DNA of 64,000 nt from contig JAEULH010000040.1 of NCBI GenBank assembly GCA_016793925.1, positions 1-64,000 of the forward strand, read 5' to 3'. The position numbers and the translations under genes are program-made. Shown here in pieces: positions 18,482-26,132 of this stretch; position 1 is the stretch's first letter; each line of letters begins with the position of its first letter. Source of the stretch: Rhodospirillales bacterium (GTDB lineage: Bacteria > Pseudomonadota > Alphaproteobacteria > Rhodospirillales > Defluviicoccaceae). The notes under the pieces are model-generated. The model did not search any database. It was not told the origin of the DNA and saw only the letters and a program-made list of their open reading frames with translations.

Positions 18482-19567
18482 ATGAAGAAAGCATTGATTA
18501 CGGGCGTCACCGGGCAGGATGGCGCCTACCTGGCCGAGCTCCTGCTGGACAAAGGCTACGAAGTTCACGGCGTCAAGCGCCGCACCTCATTGTTCAACAC
18601 CGATCGCATCGATCACCTTTATCAGGATCCCCACGATCCCAATCAGCGGTTCGTCCTTCACCACGGCGACATGACAGACTCGTCGAGCCTGATCCGCATC
18701 ATCCAGCAGGTCCAGCCGGACGAAATCTACAATCTCGCCGCCCAGAGCCATGTCGCGGTGTCGTTCGAGGAGCCGGAATACACGGCCGACTCCGACGCGA
18801 TCGGAACCCTGCGCCTGCTCGAGGCGATCCGCATCCTCGGATTGGAACGCCGCACTCGGTTCTACCAGGCCTCGACGTCCGAGCTGTACGGGCTTGTCCA
18901 GGAGATTCCACAGACCGAGAAGACGCCGTTCTACCCGCGCTCGCCCTACGCGGTCGCCAAGCTCTACGCGTACTGGATCACCGTCAACTACCGCGAGGCC
19001 TACGGCATCTACGCCTGCAACGGCATCCTCTTCAACCACGAGAGCCCGATCCGCGGCGAAACCTTCGTCACCCGCAAGATCACCCGTGCCCTGGCGCGGA
19101 TCAAACTCGGGCTGCAGGAGCGGGTGTATCTCGGCAACCTCGACGCACGGCGCGACTGGGGTCACGCCAAGGACTACGTCCGCATGCAATGGCTGATGCT
19201 GCAGCAGGACGCGCCCGAGGACTTCGTGATTGCCACCGGCGAACAGCATTCCGTGCGCGACTTCGTCGGAACCGCCGCGCGCGAGGTCGGCATGGATGTC
19301 ACCTGGGAGGGCGAGGGCGTCGACGAGAAGGGTTACGACCGCGCCACCGGCAAGTGCATCGTCGCCGTCGACCCGCGCTACTTCCGTCCAACCGAAGTCG
19401 AAACCCTGTTGGGCGACCCCTCGAAGGCGCGCAACAAACTCGGCTGGGTCCCGGAGATCAGTTTCGCCGAGCTGGTCGGCGAGATGATGCGCGGGGACCT
19501 GAAGGAAGCGAAACGCGACGAGATGTGCCGGCGCGAGGGCTTCACGGTTCTCAGCCGCCTCGCCTGA
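18482..19567 (+). CDS. gmd: GDP-mannose 4,6-dehydratase
   Basis: A 361-residue GMD that converts GDP-D-mannose to GDP-4-keto-6-deoxymannose. Motifs: [19 protein letters not shown] for NADP binding, the catalytic region QASTSELYG (T132, E134), and Y156-x3-K160 in [26 protein letters not shown] and [12 protein letters not shown] are typical of the C-terminal half. The ATG at 18482 gives the standard family start; a TTG two codons earlier is also in frame. A 123-bp gap separates it from fcl, so it may have its own promoter. Confidence 0.95.
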   Translation: MKKALITGVTGQDGAYLAELLLDKGYEVHGVKRRTSLFNTDRIDHLYQDPHDPNQRFVLHHGDMTDSSSLIRIIQQVQPDEIYNLAAQSHVAVSFEEPEYTADSDAIGTLRLLEAIRILGLERRTRFYQASTSELYGLVQEIPQTEKTPFYPRSPYAVAKLYAYWITVNYREAYGIYACNGILFNHESPIRGETFVTRKITRALARIKLGLQERVYLGNLDARRDWGHAKDYVRMQWLMLQQDAPEDFVIATGEQHSVRDFVGTAAREVGMDVTWEGEGVDEKGYDRATGKCIVAVDPRYFRPTEVETLLGDPSKARNKLGWVPEISFAELVGEMMRGDLKEAKRDEMCRREGFTVLSRLA

Positions 19568-19626
19568 GCCCCTGGGGAGGGTGAGAAGCCCGGGGCCCGG
19601 ATGGCTCGACCGGCTGACTTGTCGGC

Positions 19627-19658
19627 TTGACAGATCGCGGGTTCGGGCCCACACTATT
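19627..19658 (+). promoter_or_regulatory. Candidate sigma-70-type promoter for a small RNA
   Basis: A consensus TTGACA (19627-19632) is followed 19 bases later by CACTAT (19652-19657). This is a good -35 and a moderate -10 with slightly long spacing. Transcription would begin near 19664, just before a run of stem-loops that ends in a terminator. No coding frame follows. Confidence 0.5.
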
Positions 19659-19663
19659 AGCAG

Positions 19664-19856
19664 ACGTTGAAACAAACGTGGAGGTGCGCAATCGGCAATA
19701 CTCCACCGGACAATCAACAAGTCGCCGGCTCCTTGGCACCGGCATCAGACTTGAAAGTCCAAGGATATACTCGACGTAGTCGAGCGCAGGAGGCCTCGCC
19801 CCTGCATCATTGACCCCCGCCCGCCTGGAATAGGCATCGCGCGGGGGTCTTCATTT
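19664..19856 (+). ncRNA. Candidate structured small RNA, about 190 nt
   Basis: Six stem-loops follow one another in the gap after gmd: GTGGAG/CTCCAC (19678-19706), GCCGG/CCGGC (19724-19743), GACT/AGTC closing TGAA (19748-19759), CTCGAC/GTCGAG closing GTA (19770-19784), GCAGG/CCTGC (19786-19805), and a 9-bp terminator stem (19812-19849). The loop of the second hairpin exposes CTCCTTGG, complementary to Shine-Dalgarno sequences, as in several alphaproteobacterial trans-acting sRNAs. A TTGACA promoter sits at the right distance upstream. It does not match tRNA, tmRNA, RNase P or SRP RNA as I know them. 6S RNA is less likely because the two halves do not pair. The 5' end is estimated from the promoter. 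Confidence 0.55.
19812..19855 (+). terminator. Rho-independent terminator of the candidate sRNA
   Basis: GACCCCCGC (19812-19820) pairs perfectly with GCGGGGGTC (19841-19849) over nine bases, and TTCATTT follows. The loop of about 20 bases is long but the stem is very GC-rich. It could also end transcription of gmd. Confidence 0.65.
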
Positions 19857-20303
19857 ATGGCTTCCCAATATCGAGCGAGTATTACAGCCGCTTCTGTCCC
19901 GGCGCGTCCTGGCATCCTTGGACGCGTCATCCCCCGGAGCGGCCCTCGTTCGCAGGCAAAACCCGGGTGGGAGCCGCGCGGCGACGAACGGTGAAAGAAG
20001 CGGCCACCCCGCCGTCGTGGCTGCTGCGCCGGCAGCCCGCGGGGCATCGTCGCCCCGGGATCGGGGCGGTTGACCGCCGCGGTCGGGGGAAGGCGGCGGA
20101 ACGCGACTCGAAGAAGGCAGCGGCTCGCTGCCGAAAATGCGGCCGGCTTGTTGAAGGATCTGACGGATCCCGGTTCGTCGGCCTTGATCGACTTCTTCGC
20201 CCGGACCACTTCCATCCTCACAGCTGCCGTTTCCATCCCCTTGATATTGACCAATTTCTACGCACGCGGTAGGCTTTGGTCAGGCGGCATTGGAGATACA
20301 GCA
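19857..20303. other. Intergenic stretch with no recognised gene
   Basis: About 450 bp lies between the sRNA terminator and ihfA. Open frames here are arginine/proline-rich products of high-GC DNA with no recognisable family. The stretch should contain the ihfA promoter; AT-richer bases occur around 20215-20275, but no clear -35/-10 pair was found. Confidence 0.5.
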
Positions 20304-20615
20304 ATGGCCGGAAGGACCATCACCAGGGCTGACCTCAGCGAGGCGGTCTATCAGGAGGTCGGCCTGTCGCGCAGTGAATCGGCCGAGCTCCTCGAATCGG
20401 TTCTGGGAGAGATTGTTCAGGCGCTGGGGCAGGGCGATACGGTAAAGCTGTCCTCCTTCGGGACCTTTTCAATTCGGCAGAAGGGCCGCCGGATCGGCAG
20501 GAACCCCAAAACCGGGGAAGAGGTGCCGATTTTCCCACGCAAGGTTTTGGTCTTCCGTCCATCGCAGGTGCTCAAGAATCGGATCAAGGAGAGCCGGCAC
20601 CCCGGCGCTGCGTGA
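20304..20615 (+). CDS. ihfA: Integration host factor subunit alpha
   Basis: A 103-residue DNA-bending protein of the HU/IHF family. It begins [20 protein letters not shown], carries [34 protein letters not shown] sequence (the beta-arm with the Pro that intercalates DNA is in [11 protein letters not shown]), and ends in a helical tail. IHF-alpha pairs with IHF-beta to bend specific sites, often at sigma-54 promoters such as the one inferred at glnB. GGAGA lies about nine bases before the ATG. The stop overlaps the start of the downstream merR gene, an order common in alphaproteobacteria. Confidence 0.93.
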   Translation: MAGRTITRADLSEAVYQEVGLSRSESAELLESVLGEIVQALGQGDTVKLSSFGTFSIRQKGRRIGRNPKTGEEVPIFPRKVLVFRPSQVLKNRIKESRHPGAA

Positions 20616-21199
20616 TGAGCGCACCCTTGACCGAAGGCGAGGCCTCTCGGCCGGTTGCGGGCGGCAAATCGCCTTCGGCATTTCGGACAATAACCGAAGT
20701 CGCGAACGAACTCGACTTGCCGCAGCATGTCCTCCGCTTTTGGGAGACCAGGTTTCCCCAGATACGACCGATGAAGCGTCGTGGCGGCCGGCGCTACTAC
20801 CGCCCGGAAGACGTGGTGATGCTGCGCGAGGTGCGCCGCCTGCTTTACGTCGAGGGCTACACCATCCGCGGAGTGCAGAAGCTGCTTCGTCAGCAGGGGC
20901 GGCGGGCGCTGGCCCAGGCCCCGCGAGCTTCGGCGGTCGACGACCGTGGGGAAGCCGGCGACGACGCACACGACGACGATGGGATATCGCAGCCCGCAGA
21001 ACCGGCGGGCTCCGGCGATCGCGAAACCGCAGCGGGGCCCGGCGGGGCGGCGGTCGAGGCGTCTTCGCCGTCTTCGCCGAAATGGCGGCGCGACATGGAA
21101 ATGTCGACCGTTCTCCGCAAGGAACTGTTCGACCTGCTCTGCGAACTGGAGGAACTGCGCGCCCTGCTGCCGCCCCGCAATTCCGGGCGCCCGGAATAG
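20615..21199 (+). CDS. MerR-family transcriptional regulator
   Basis: A protein of about 194 residues with an N-terminal MerR-type winged helix-turn-helix (about 20-90: [27 protein letters not shown] split over two helices, then [19 protein letters not shown]). A disordered, acidic/alanine-rich linker follows, then a short helical C-terminus ([19 protein letters not shown]) that may dimerise. It lacks a recognisable effector domain and metal-binding cysteines. ATG at 20615 overlaps the ihfA stop (TGATG); the GTG one codon earlier is possible. It is the conserved partner of ihfA in alphaproteobacteria, with unclear function. Confidence 0.85.
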   Translation: MSAPLTEGEASRPVAGGKSPSAFRTITEVANELDLPQHVLRFWETRFPQIRPMKRRGGRRYYRPEDVVMLREVRRLLYVEGYTIRGVQKLLRQQGRRALAQAPRASAVDDRGEAGDDAHDDDGISQPAEPAGSGDRETAAGPGGAAVEASSPSSPKWRRDMEMSTVLRKELFDLLCELEELRALLPPRNSGRPE

Positions 21200-21329
21200 C
21201 CGCAGGCTTTCGCTCTTCACCGCAGGCGGGCGGCGCGCCGTTGGCCCGGATCGCGCCGCTCCGTCCTGGGTGCGCCCCGTCAACGCGTCGTTGCGCCGGG
21301 TCGCGGCTGCTCTATAGTGGGCCGCGGTC

Positions 21330-21406
21330 CGGAGCGTGGCGCAGCTTGGTAGCGCACTAGACTGGGGGTCTAGGGGTCGCCGGTTCGAATCCGGCCGCTC
21401 CGACCA
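21330..21406 (+). tRNA. tRNA-Pro(GGG)
   Basis: A complete cloverleaf: acceptor stem CGGAGCG/CGCTCCG, D arm GCGC/GCGC around AGCTTGGTA, anticodon stem CTAGA/TCTAG with loop CTGGGGG (anticodon GGG), T arm GCCGG/CCGGC with TTCGAAT, discriminator A and an encoded CCA end. It reads CCC and CCU proline codons. Confidence 0.97.
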
Positions 21407-21427
21407 GACCGTTGTCCGGCGTCGCGG

Positions 21428-22315
21428 CTATGCCGGGTGCATTTGCATAAAGCGGCCACTGCTGAAGTCGGTGATCGCCTGGCGGATCTCCGCCTCGCTG
21501 TTCATGACGAACGGCCCATGACCGACAATCGGTTCGTCGATCGGCTCCCCCGCCAGCACGAGCGCGGTTGCCTCGCCGTTCGCCCTGATCGCGGCGCCGG
21601 CGCCGGCCCGGTCGAACAAGACCACCTCCGCCTCGTTCGCCGTTCGACCGTCGTGGAGTGTGACGGATCCCGACAGGACAACCAGCACGCCGGTGCCGCC
21701 GTCCGCCAGGTCGAGGGACACCGCCCCGTCCGGGACGAGCCGCAGGTCCCATACATCCATGGGCGTGAAGGTGTGCGCCGGACCCTTCGTTCCTGCGAAC
21801 GCGCCGGCAATCACGCGAACGCGCCCGGCGCCGTCGGGCAGAGCGACGGACGGGATGTCCGCGGCGCGGATCGCCTGGTACTTCGGCGCCGTCATCTTGT
21901 CCCTGGCGGGCAGGTTGACCCAGAGCTGGACCATTCGGAACGGTCCGCCGGTCCTGGTGAAGCCGGGCGAGTGGAACTCCTCGTGGAGGATGCCCCCGCC
22001 GGCCGTCATCCATTGGACGTCGCCGGGACCGATGACCCCGCCCTGACCGGTCGAATCGCGATGCGCGACCTCGCCGTCGTACACGATCGTCACCGTCTCG
22101 AAGCCGCGATGAGGATGCGCGCCGACGCCGCGCGGGCGCGGGGACGGATCGAACCACGCCGGGCCGGCATAGTCGAGCAGGAGAAACGGGCTGATGCGGC
22201 CGCCGAACCGGTCGTACGAGAAGAGCGTGCGGACGGGGAACCCGTCACCCACCCAGTGTCTGTCCGGAGTGCTGTAGATACCGAGGATCGGTTTCATGCC
22301 AGAAGAGTGCTTCAT
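21428..22315 (-). CDS. Pirin-family protein
   Basis: A 295-residue bicupin of the pirin family. The N-terminal cupin has the metal-ligand cluster GVGAHPHRGFETVTIVYDG, followed by GDVQWMTAGGGILHEE with further His/Glu ligands. The C-terminal half is the Pirin_C domain. Bacterial pirins bind Fe or Ni, and some, such as YhhW, have quercetinase activity; others are redox-linked regulators. The exact function is unknown here. GGAGG lies 12 bases before the ATG, and a second Met is six codons inside. It is convergent with tRNA-Pro. Confidence 0.88.
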   Translation of the reverse strand: MKHSSGMKPILGIYSTPDRHWVGDGFPVRTLFSYDRFGGRISPFLLLDYAGPAWFDPSPRPRGVGAHPHRGFETVTIVYDGEVAHRDSTGQGGVIGPGDVQWMTAGGGILHEEFHSPGFTRTGGPFRMVQLWVNLPARDKMTAPKYQAIRAADIPSVALPDGAGRVRVIAGAFAGTKGPAHTFTPMDVWDLRLVPDGAVSLDLADGGTGVLVVLSGSVTLHDGRTANEAEVVLFDRAGAGAAIRANGEATALVLAGEPIDEPIVGHGPFVMNSEAEIRQAITDFSSGRFMQMHPA

Positions 22316-22732
22316 GTCCGCAAGTTGCCTCCAATATTGACTCAGTCGGGAGCAGGGGGTCGGAGCGGCTTTTTTGTTATGTATGGTCAGAAAGCGTGCA
22401 GCGAAAGGGCCGACTGTACATGCCGGTTCCGACCCGTTGCTTTTTGGTCATTGTCGAAGCTCCTCACGATATGAGCGCTTCGCGTGGCCGCGACGGCAAA
22501 AGGAGTGGGTGAAGCAGCCGACACCCTGCGCGGCCGACCCGGATCGGCGGCGCATAAAACTCCTCGATCGGGGCAACATGCCTGCCATGCCATCAAACAG
22601 GGTCGGCAGAATGGCGAAAAACCGGTAGATATACGGCCAACCCGGTCTTGAGCGGCTCCCCCCCGGAGCCCGTCCGGCCGCCGGATCGAGACGCTCCCCC
22701 CGCGGCTCGGTCCGGCACCTTTTCCAGGGCAG
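22316..22732. other. Divergent intergenic region, no gene recognised
   Basis: About 417 bp between the divergent pirin and antiporter genes. It holds an imperfect hairpin at 22455-22482 (CGAAGC/GCTTCG with inner CTCA/TGAG) and a T6 run at about 22370. No open frame has a recognisable product. Promoters for both neighbours are expected here, but none could be assigned. Confidence 0.45.
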
Positions 22733-23695
22733 ATGATGGATTATGTAGAAATCGCAGCCGGGTTGGCGCTGCTCGTCGTCGGCGCGGAACTCCTCGTGCG
22801 CGGCTCGGTCACGTTGGCCCGGCGTCTCGGCGTCTCGCCCCTGCTTATCGGCCTCACCCTGGTCGGCTTCGGCACTTCGACGCCGGAGCTGGTGGCGAGC
22901 GTGACGGCCGCCCTGCGCGGTTCGCCCGGTATCGCCATCGGCAACGTCGTCGGCAGCAACATCTGCAACGTCCTGCTTATCCTCGGCATCAGCGCGCTCA
23001 TCTGCCCATTGGCGACGACGCGGCGCGCCTTCGTTCGCGACGGCCCGGTTCTGCTTGGGGTCAGTGTTCTGCTGGTTGCTGTGTGCGGATACGGCGTCCT
23101 GTCGCGCCCGTTCGGGGCCCTCTTCGTCGCTTTGCTCGCCGCCTACCTCGTCTACACGTACCGGACCGAACGGTGCGCGCCAGACGCCGCCGGGGCCATG
23201 CACGCGGCCGAAGGGGAGCACGTTCCGACCCTCCCTCTGGCCTGGCCGATCGCCGTCGGCATGGTCGCCGCCGGCATCGGTGTTCTTGTCTTCGGCGCAA
23301 CGCTGCTGGTCGACGGCGCCATCATGGTCGCGCGCGACTTCGGCGTCTCGGAGACCGTCATCGGCCTCACCGTCGTCGCGTTCGGAACGTCCCTGCCCGA
23401 ACTCGCGACATCGGCGGTGGCCGCCTTCCGCCGCGAAGCCGATGTCGCCATCGGCAACGTCGTCGGCAGCAATATCTACAACGTGCTCGGCATCCTCGGC
23501 GTGACCGCCCTCATTCAGCCGATCGCGGTGCCGGCCGAGATCATGGCCTTCGACATCTGGGTCATGCTCGCCGCGACCGTCCTCCTCGTGGTATTCGCCC
23601 TGACCGGCCTGCGCGTCAATCGCTGGGAGGGCGGCGTGCTTCTCGCCGGCTATGTCGGCTACGTCGGCTACTTGGCCAGGTTCGCGCTGAATTAG
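22733..23695 (+). CDS. Calcium/sodium antiporter, YrbG family
   Basis: A 320-residue cation antiporter of the CaCA superfamily with about ten membrane helices. The two inverted alpha-repeats are clear: GFGTSTPELVASVTAALRG near residue 46 and AFGTSLPELATSAVAAFRR near 221, each followed by IAIGNVVGSNI-type sequence, which lines the cation path. A hydrophilic loop of about 25 residues joins the halves. It would exchange Na+ for Ca2+ across the inner membrane. The calcium-binding RTX genes lie directly downstream, which may be coincidence. Confidence 0.93.
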   Translation: MMDYVEIAAGLALLVVGAELLVRGSVTLARRLGVSPLLIGLTLVGFGTSTPELVASVTAALRGSPGIAIGNVVGSNICNVLLILGISALICPLATTRRAFVRDGPVLLGVSVLLVAVCGYGVLSRPFGALFVALLAAYLVYTYRTERCAPDAAGAMHAAEGEHVPTLPLAWPIAVGMVAAGIGVLVFGATLLVDGAIMVARDFGVSETVIGLTVVAFGTSLPELATSAVAAFRREADVAIGNVVGSNIYNVLGILGVTALIQPIAVPAEIMAFDIWVMLAATVLLVVFALTGLRVNRWEGGVLLAGYVGYVGYLARFALN

Positions 23696-23847
23696 CGCAG
23701 CGCGGCCGGCGGCGTTTTTTGGAACGCCTGGAAGAGTGCCTGCTATACCTCCAGTTGGAGAAGGCTTCACGCAGCGGCATTCCGTCGCTGTGGAACGAAT
23801 GGCATGCGCTTCCCAAGCGAGTGCCCGAGAAATGAGGCGGCAGGGAT

Positions 23848-24732
23848 ATGGGGACTTTCATCGGCACGCCCGACGCCGACACGATCACGACGGGGTTCGT
23901 TTCCGCCGGGGTCGGGGTCATGTTTGAGGGCGACGCGCCATCGGATGGCGACGACAGCATCTACGGCTATGCAGGCAGCGACACGCTCGGGGGCGGCGGC
24001 GGCAACGACACGATCGATGGCGGCGAGGGCGGCGACACGATCGACGGCGGAACCGGCAGCGATACGATCAGGGGCGGACCCGGCGACGACTTCATCCTGG
24101 GCAAGACGCCGGGCCTGAGCGATGCGACCGACTGCGACCTTATCTACGGAGACGACGGCAACGACGTGATCTTCGGCAACGGCGGGGAGCACGACGGCTA
24201 CAGCGCGGACGGCGCCGATCGCATCTACGGGGGCGCCGGCGATGACGGGTTGTACGGCAAGCTCGGCGACGATCTGTTGTACGGCGGCGACGGCAACGAC
24301 ACCCTCGGCGGCTACTACGGCTGCGACGTGCTCTTCGGACAGAACGGCGCGGACCGCCTGATCGGCCGGCATGACGCCGACCGCCTCAACGGCGGCGCGG
24401 GCAACGACATCTACGAGTACGTCGCGGTCACCGACTCGACGCCCTCGGCGCAGGACTCGATCTCGAACTTCGACGGCGTCGGCGCGCCTGCCGGCGACCG
24501 CATCAGCCTCGCCCGCATCGACGCCGACCCCGGCGCCAGCGGCGATCAGGCCTTCGTCTTCATCGGAACGGCGGAATTCACCGGCCCCGGACAGGTGAGG
24601 GTCACCGACCTGGGTCCCCACACCCTGGTCCAGGCCAACACCAACGACTCGCCGGAGCCGGAACTGCAGATCCTGGTGAAGGACGGCGCCGCCCACGCGG
24701 GGGAATGGGTCGCCGGCGATTTCATCCTGTAA
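23848..24732 (+). CDS. RTX calcium-binding protein (hemolysin-type repeats)
   Basis: A 294-residue protein dominated by RTX nonapeptides (GGxGxDxxx), for example GGNDTIDGG, GSDTIRGGPGDD and YGGDGNDTLGG, from about residue 35 to 190. These fold into Ca2+-loaded parallel beta-rolls outside the cell. The C-terminal 90 residues (from about 205) resemble the serralysin-type C-terminal region used for type I secretion and end WVAGDFIL. No signal peptide and no catalytic domain are visible, so it may be a surface or matrix protein. It is a paralogue of the gene at 26133; the shared start and end show duplication. Confidence 0.87.
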   Translation: MGTFIGTPDADTITTGFVSAGVGVMFEGDAPSDGDDSIYGYAGSDTLGGGGGNDTIDGGEGGDTIDGGTGSDTIRGGPGDDFILGKTPGLSDATDCDLIYGDDGNDVIFGNGGEHDGYSADGADRIYGGAGDDGLYGKLGDDLLYGGDGNDTLGGYYGCDVLFGQNGADRLIGRHDADRLNGGAGNDIYEYVAVTDSTPSAQDSISNFDGVGAPAGDRISLARIDADPGASGDQAFVFIGTAEFTGPGQVRVTDLGPHTLVQANTNDSPEPELQILVKDGAAHAGEWVAGDFIL

Positions 24733-24761
24733 ATCGGCGACGCCAGGACGGAGCATCGCTC

Positions 24762-25700
24762 ATGACCATTGATTCTTCCACGATCATCGCCAGCGAAGCG
24801 GCGTCTCGCCCCGACCCCGATCTGATCGGGTTCGAACATGGCTATCGCACCGTTGACGGGTTGCGCCTGCATTACGTCTCCGGCGGCAATCCCGCCAGAC
24901 CGACGCTGGTCCTCCTCGCGGGTTTTCCCCAAAGCTGGTTTGCCTGGCGGTATGTCATGGCCGATCTCGCCGACCGCTTCCAGATCATCGCGCCGGATCT
25001 TCCAGGACAGGGAGACTCGGATCGCCCAAACGACGGATACGACACGCGCACCGTCGCGACCCGGGTTCATGCTCTGCTCCAGGCGCTCGGCAAGGAGCGC
25101 TACTTCCTCGCCGCCCATGACGTAGGCGCCTGGGTCGCCTATCCTTTCGCGGCGCTCTTTGCCGACGAGGTCGAACGGCTGGCGCTTCTTGACGCCGGCA
25201 TTCCCGGCATAACCTTGCCCGATGCCTTCCCCGCCGCGCCCGACCGGGCCTGGCGGACATGGCATTTCTCGTTTCATATGATTCCCGACCTCCCCGAAAC
25301 GCTGATCGCGGGTCGGGAGCGGGCTTATCTCGACTGGTTTCTGAGGAGAAAGACGGTAAACCCTGAAACCTTTCCCGAGGCGACCTTGGACGAATACCTG
25401 CGGATCTTTGTCAAGGACGGCGGACTGAGGGCAGGCCTCGCGTTCTATCGTGCGATTCCGCTTTCGGCGGAACAGAACCGGGCGCTGTGCCGCGTTCGCA
25501 AGCTGCCGATGCCGGTACTTGCCATCGGCGCCGACCAGGGGTCGATCGCCGACATGGCAGGACCGCTGAGGGAATTCGCCGGAGATGTGCGCGGGCGGAC
25601 AATGACGTTCTGCGGACATTTCATCCCCGAGGAACAACCGACCGCCTTGGCCCGGGAACTGGCCGAGTTCTTTGGGCAAGGCAGCGGGTCCGATCTCTAG
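24762..25700 (+). CDS. Alpha/beta hydrolase, epoxide-hydrolase/dehalogenase-like
   Basis: A 312-residue alpha/beta hydrolase. The nucleophile elbow is AAHDVGAWVAY, so the nucleophile is an aspartate, as in epoxide hydrolases and haloacetate dehalogenases. LAGFPQSWFAWR forms the oxyanion region, and a GHFIPEE near the C-terminus supplies the catalytic histidine. A helical cap lies between residues of about 145 and 235. It begins 29 bases after an intact RTX gene and ends about 30 bases before a decayed copy of the same RTX 3' end. This suggests it was caught in a duplication. The natural substrate is unknown. Confidence 0.85.
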   Translation: MTIDSSTIIASEAASRPDPDLIGFEHGYRTVDGLRLHYVSGGNPARPTLVLLAGFPQSWFAWRYVMADLADRFQIIAPDLPGQGDSDRPNDGYDTRTVATRVHALLQALGKERYFLAAHDVGAWVAYPFAALFADEVERLALLDAGIPGITLPDAFPAAPDRAWRTWHFSFHMIPDLPETLIAGRERAYLDWFLRRKTVNPETFPEATLDEYLRIFVKDGGLRAGLAFYRAIPLSAEQNRALCRVRKLPMPVLAIGADQGSIADMAGPLREFAGDVRGRTMTFCGHFIPEEQPTALARELAEFFGQGSGSDL

Positions 25701-25730
25701 GGCGCTTCGATCGGCATGCAGATCGGTGAT

Positions 25731-25867
25731 CGGGTGAGGGTCACCGGCCTGGAGCCCAACACCCTGGTCCAGCCAACAGCAACGACCGTCGGACGGAACT
25801 GCAGGTCCTGGTGAAGGACGGCGTGACCCGCGCGGGGGACCGGATCGCCGACGACTTCGTTTTGTAA
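25731..25867 (+). pseudogene. Decayed 3' end of an RTX gene
   Basis: About 137 bp matches the 3' end of the RTX gene at 23848, with shared blocks such as GGTGAGGGTCACCG, CAACACCCTGGTCCAG and CTGGTGAAGGACGGCG. At least one single-base deletion breaks the frame near 25772, in the stretch matching QANTND. It ends in codons for DDFVL and a stop, against GDFIL in the intact gene. Similarity continues about 28 bases beyond the stop. The first two-thirds or more of the gene are absent, so this is a remnant and not a functional gene. Confidence 0.8.
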
Positions 25868-26132
25868 GTCAGAGACGGCAGGACAAGCGAGCGCTTTCAC
25901 CGCGCTGACGGGCGTCGATAAAGAATTCCGTGTGGTTGAACTTCGCGCCGCAGTATAATTACCTGTTCGGCTTCTGACGATGAAGCCAACGGAGGGCTGC
26001 TCCAACAGGCAGCGGCGCCTGCCAAAGCAGGGCCGAGGGAGGGAGGACTTCGCTTCGAGGTGCGTCCGGCCAGACGAGCGATTGCCGCCCGTCCGATGAG
26101 GTCCAGGCGCGCGGCGATAGCGGAGGACGACC
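25868..26132 (+). promoter_or_regulatory. Leader region of the second RTX gene with a TATAAT box
   Basis: After the tail of the RTX remnant, this 265-bp stretch contains a perfect -10 hexamer TATAAT at 25954-25959; the -35 at 17 bp (TGTGGT) is poor. Transcription would start near 25967, giving a leader of about 165 bases before the next RTX ATG, with GGAGGACGACC as ribosome-binding site. No other gene is visible here. Confidence 0.4.

Noticed and set aside
19664..19856. 6S RNA as the identity of the structured RNA
   Set aside because: 6S RNA forms one long rod with a central bubble from pairing of its two halves. Here the stems are local and sequential.
19745..20254. A 169-codon minus-strand frame over the sRNA region
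   Set aside because: There is no recognisable family, it is Arg/Pro-rich, and it crosses the terminator and hairpins. The RNA interpretation explains the structure better.
23700..23835. A possible short peptide between the antiporter and the first RTX gene
   Set aside because: About 40 codons read sensibly (for example LEECLLYLQLEKASRSG), but there is no start codon with a ribosome-binding site and no family match I can name.
23950..24420. Short repeats that could suggest a CRISPR array
   Set aside because: The repeats are 27-bp degenerate codings of RTX nonapeptides in one open frame, without constant repeats or unique spacers. No cas genes are present.
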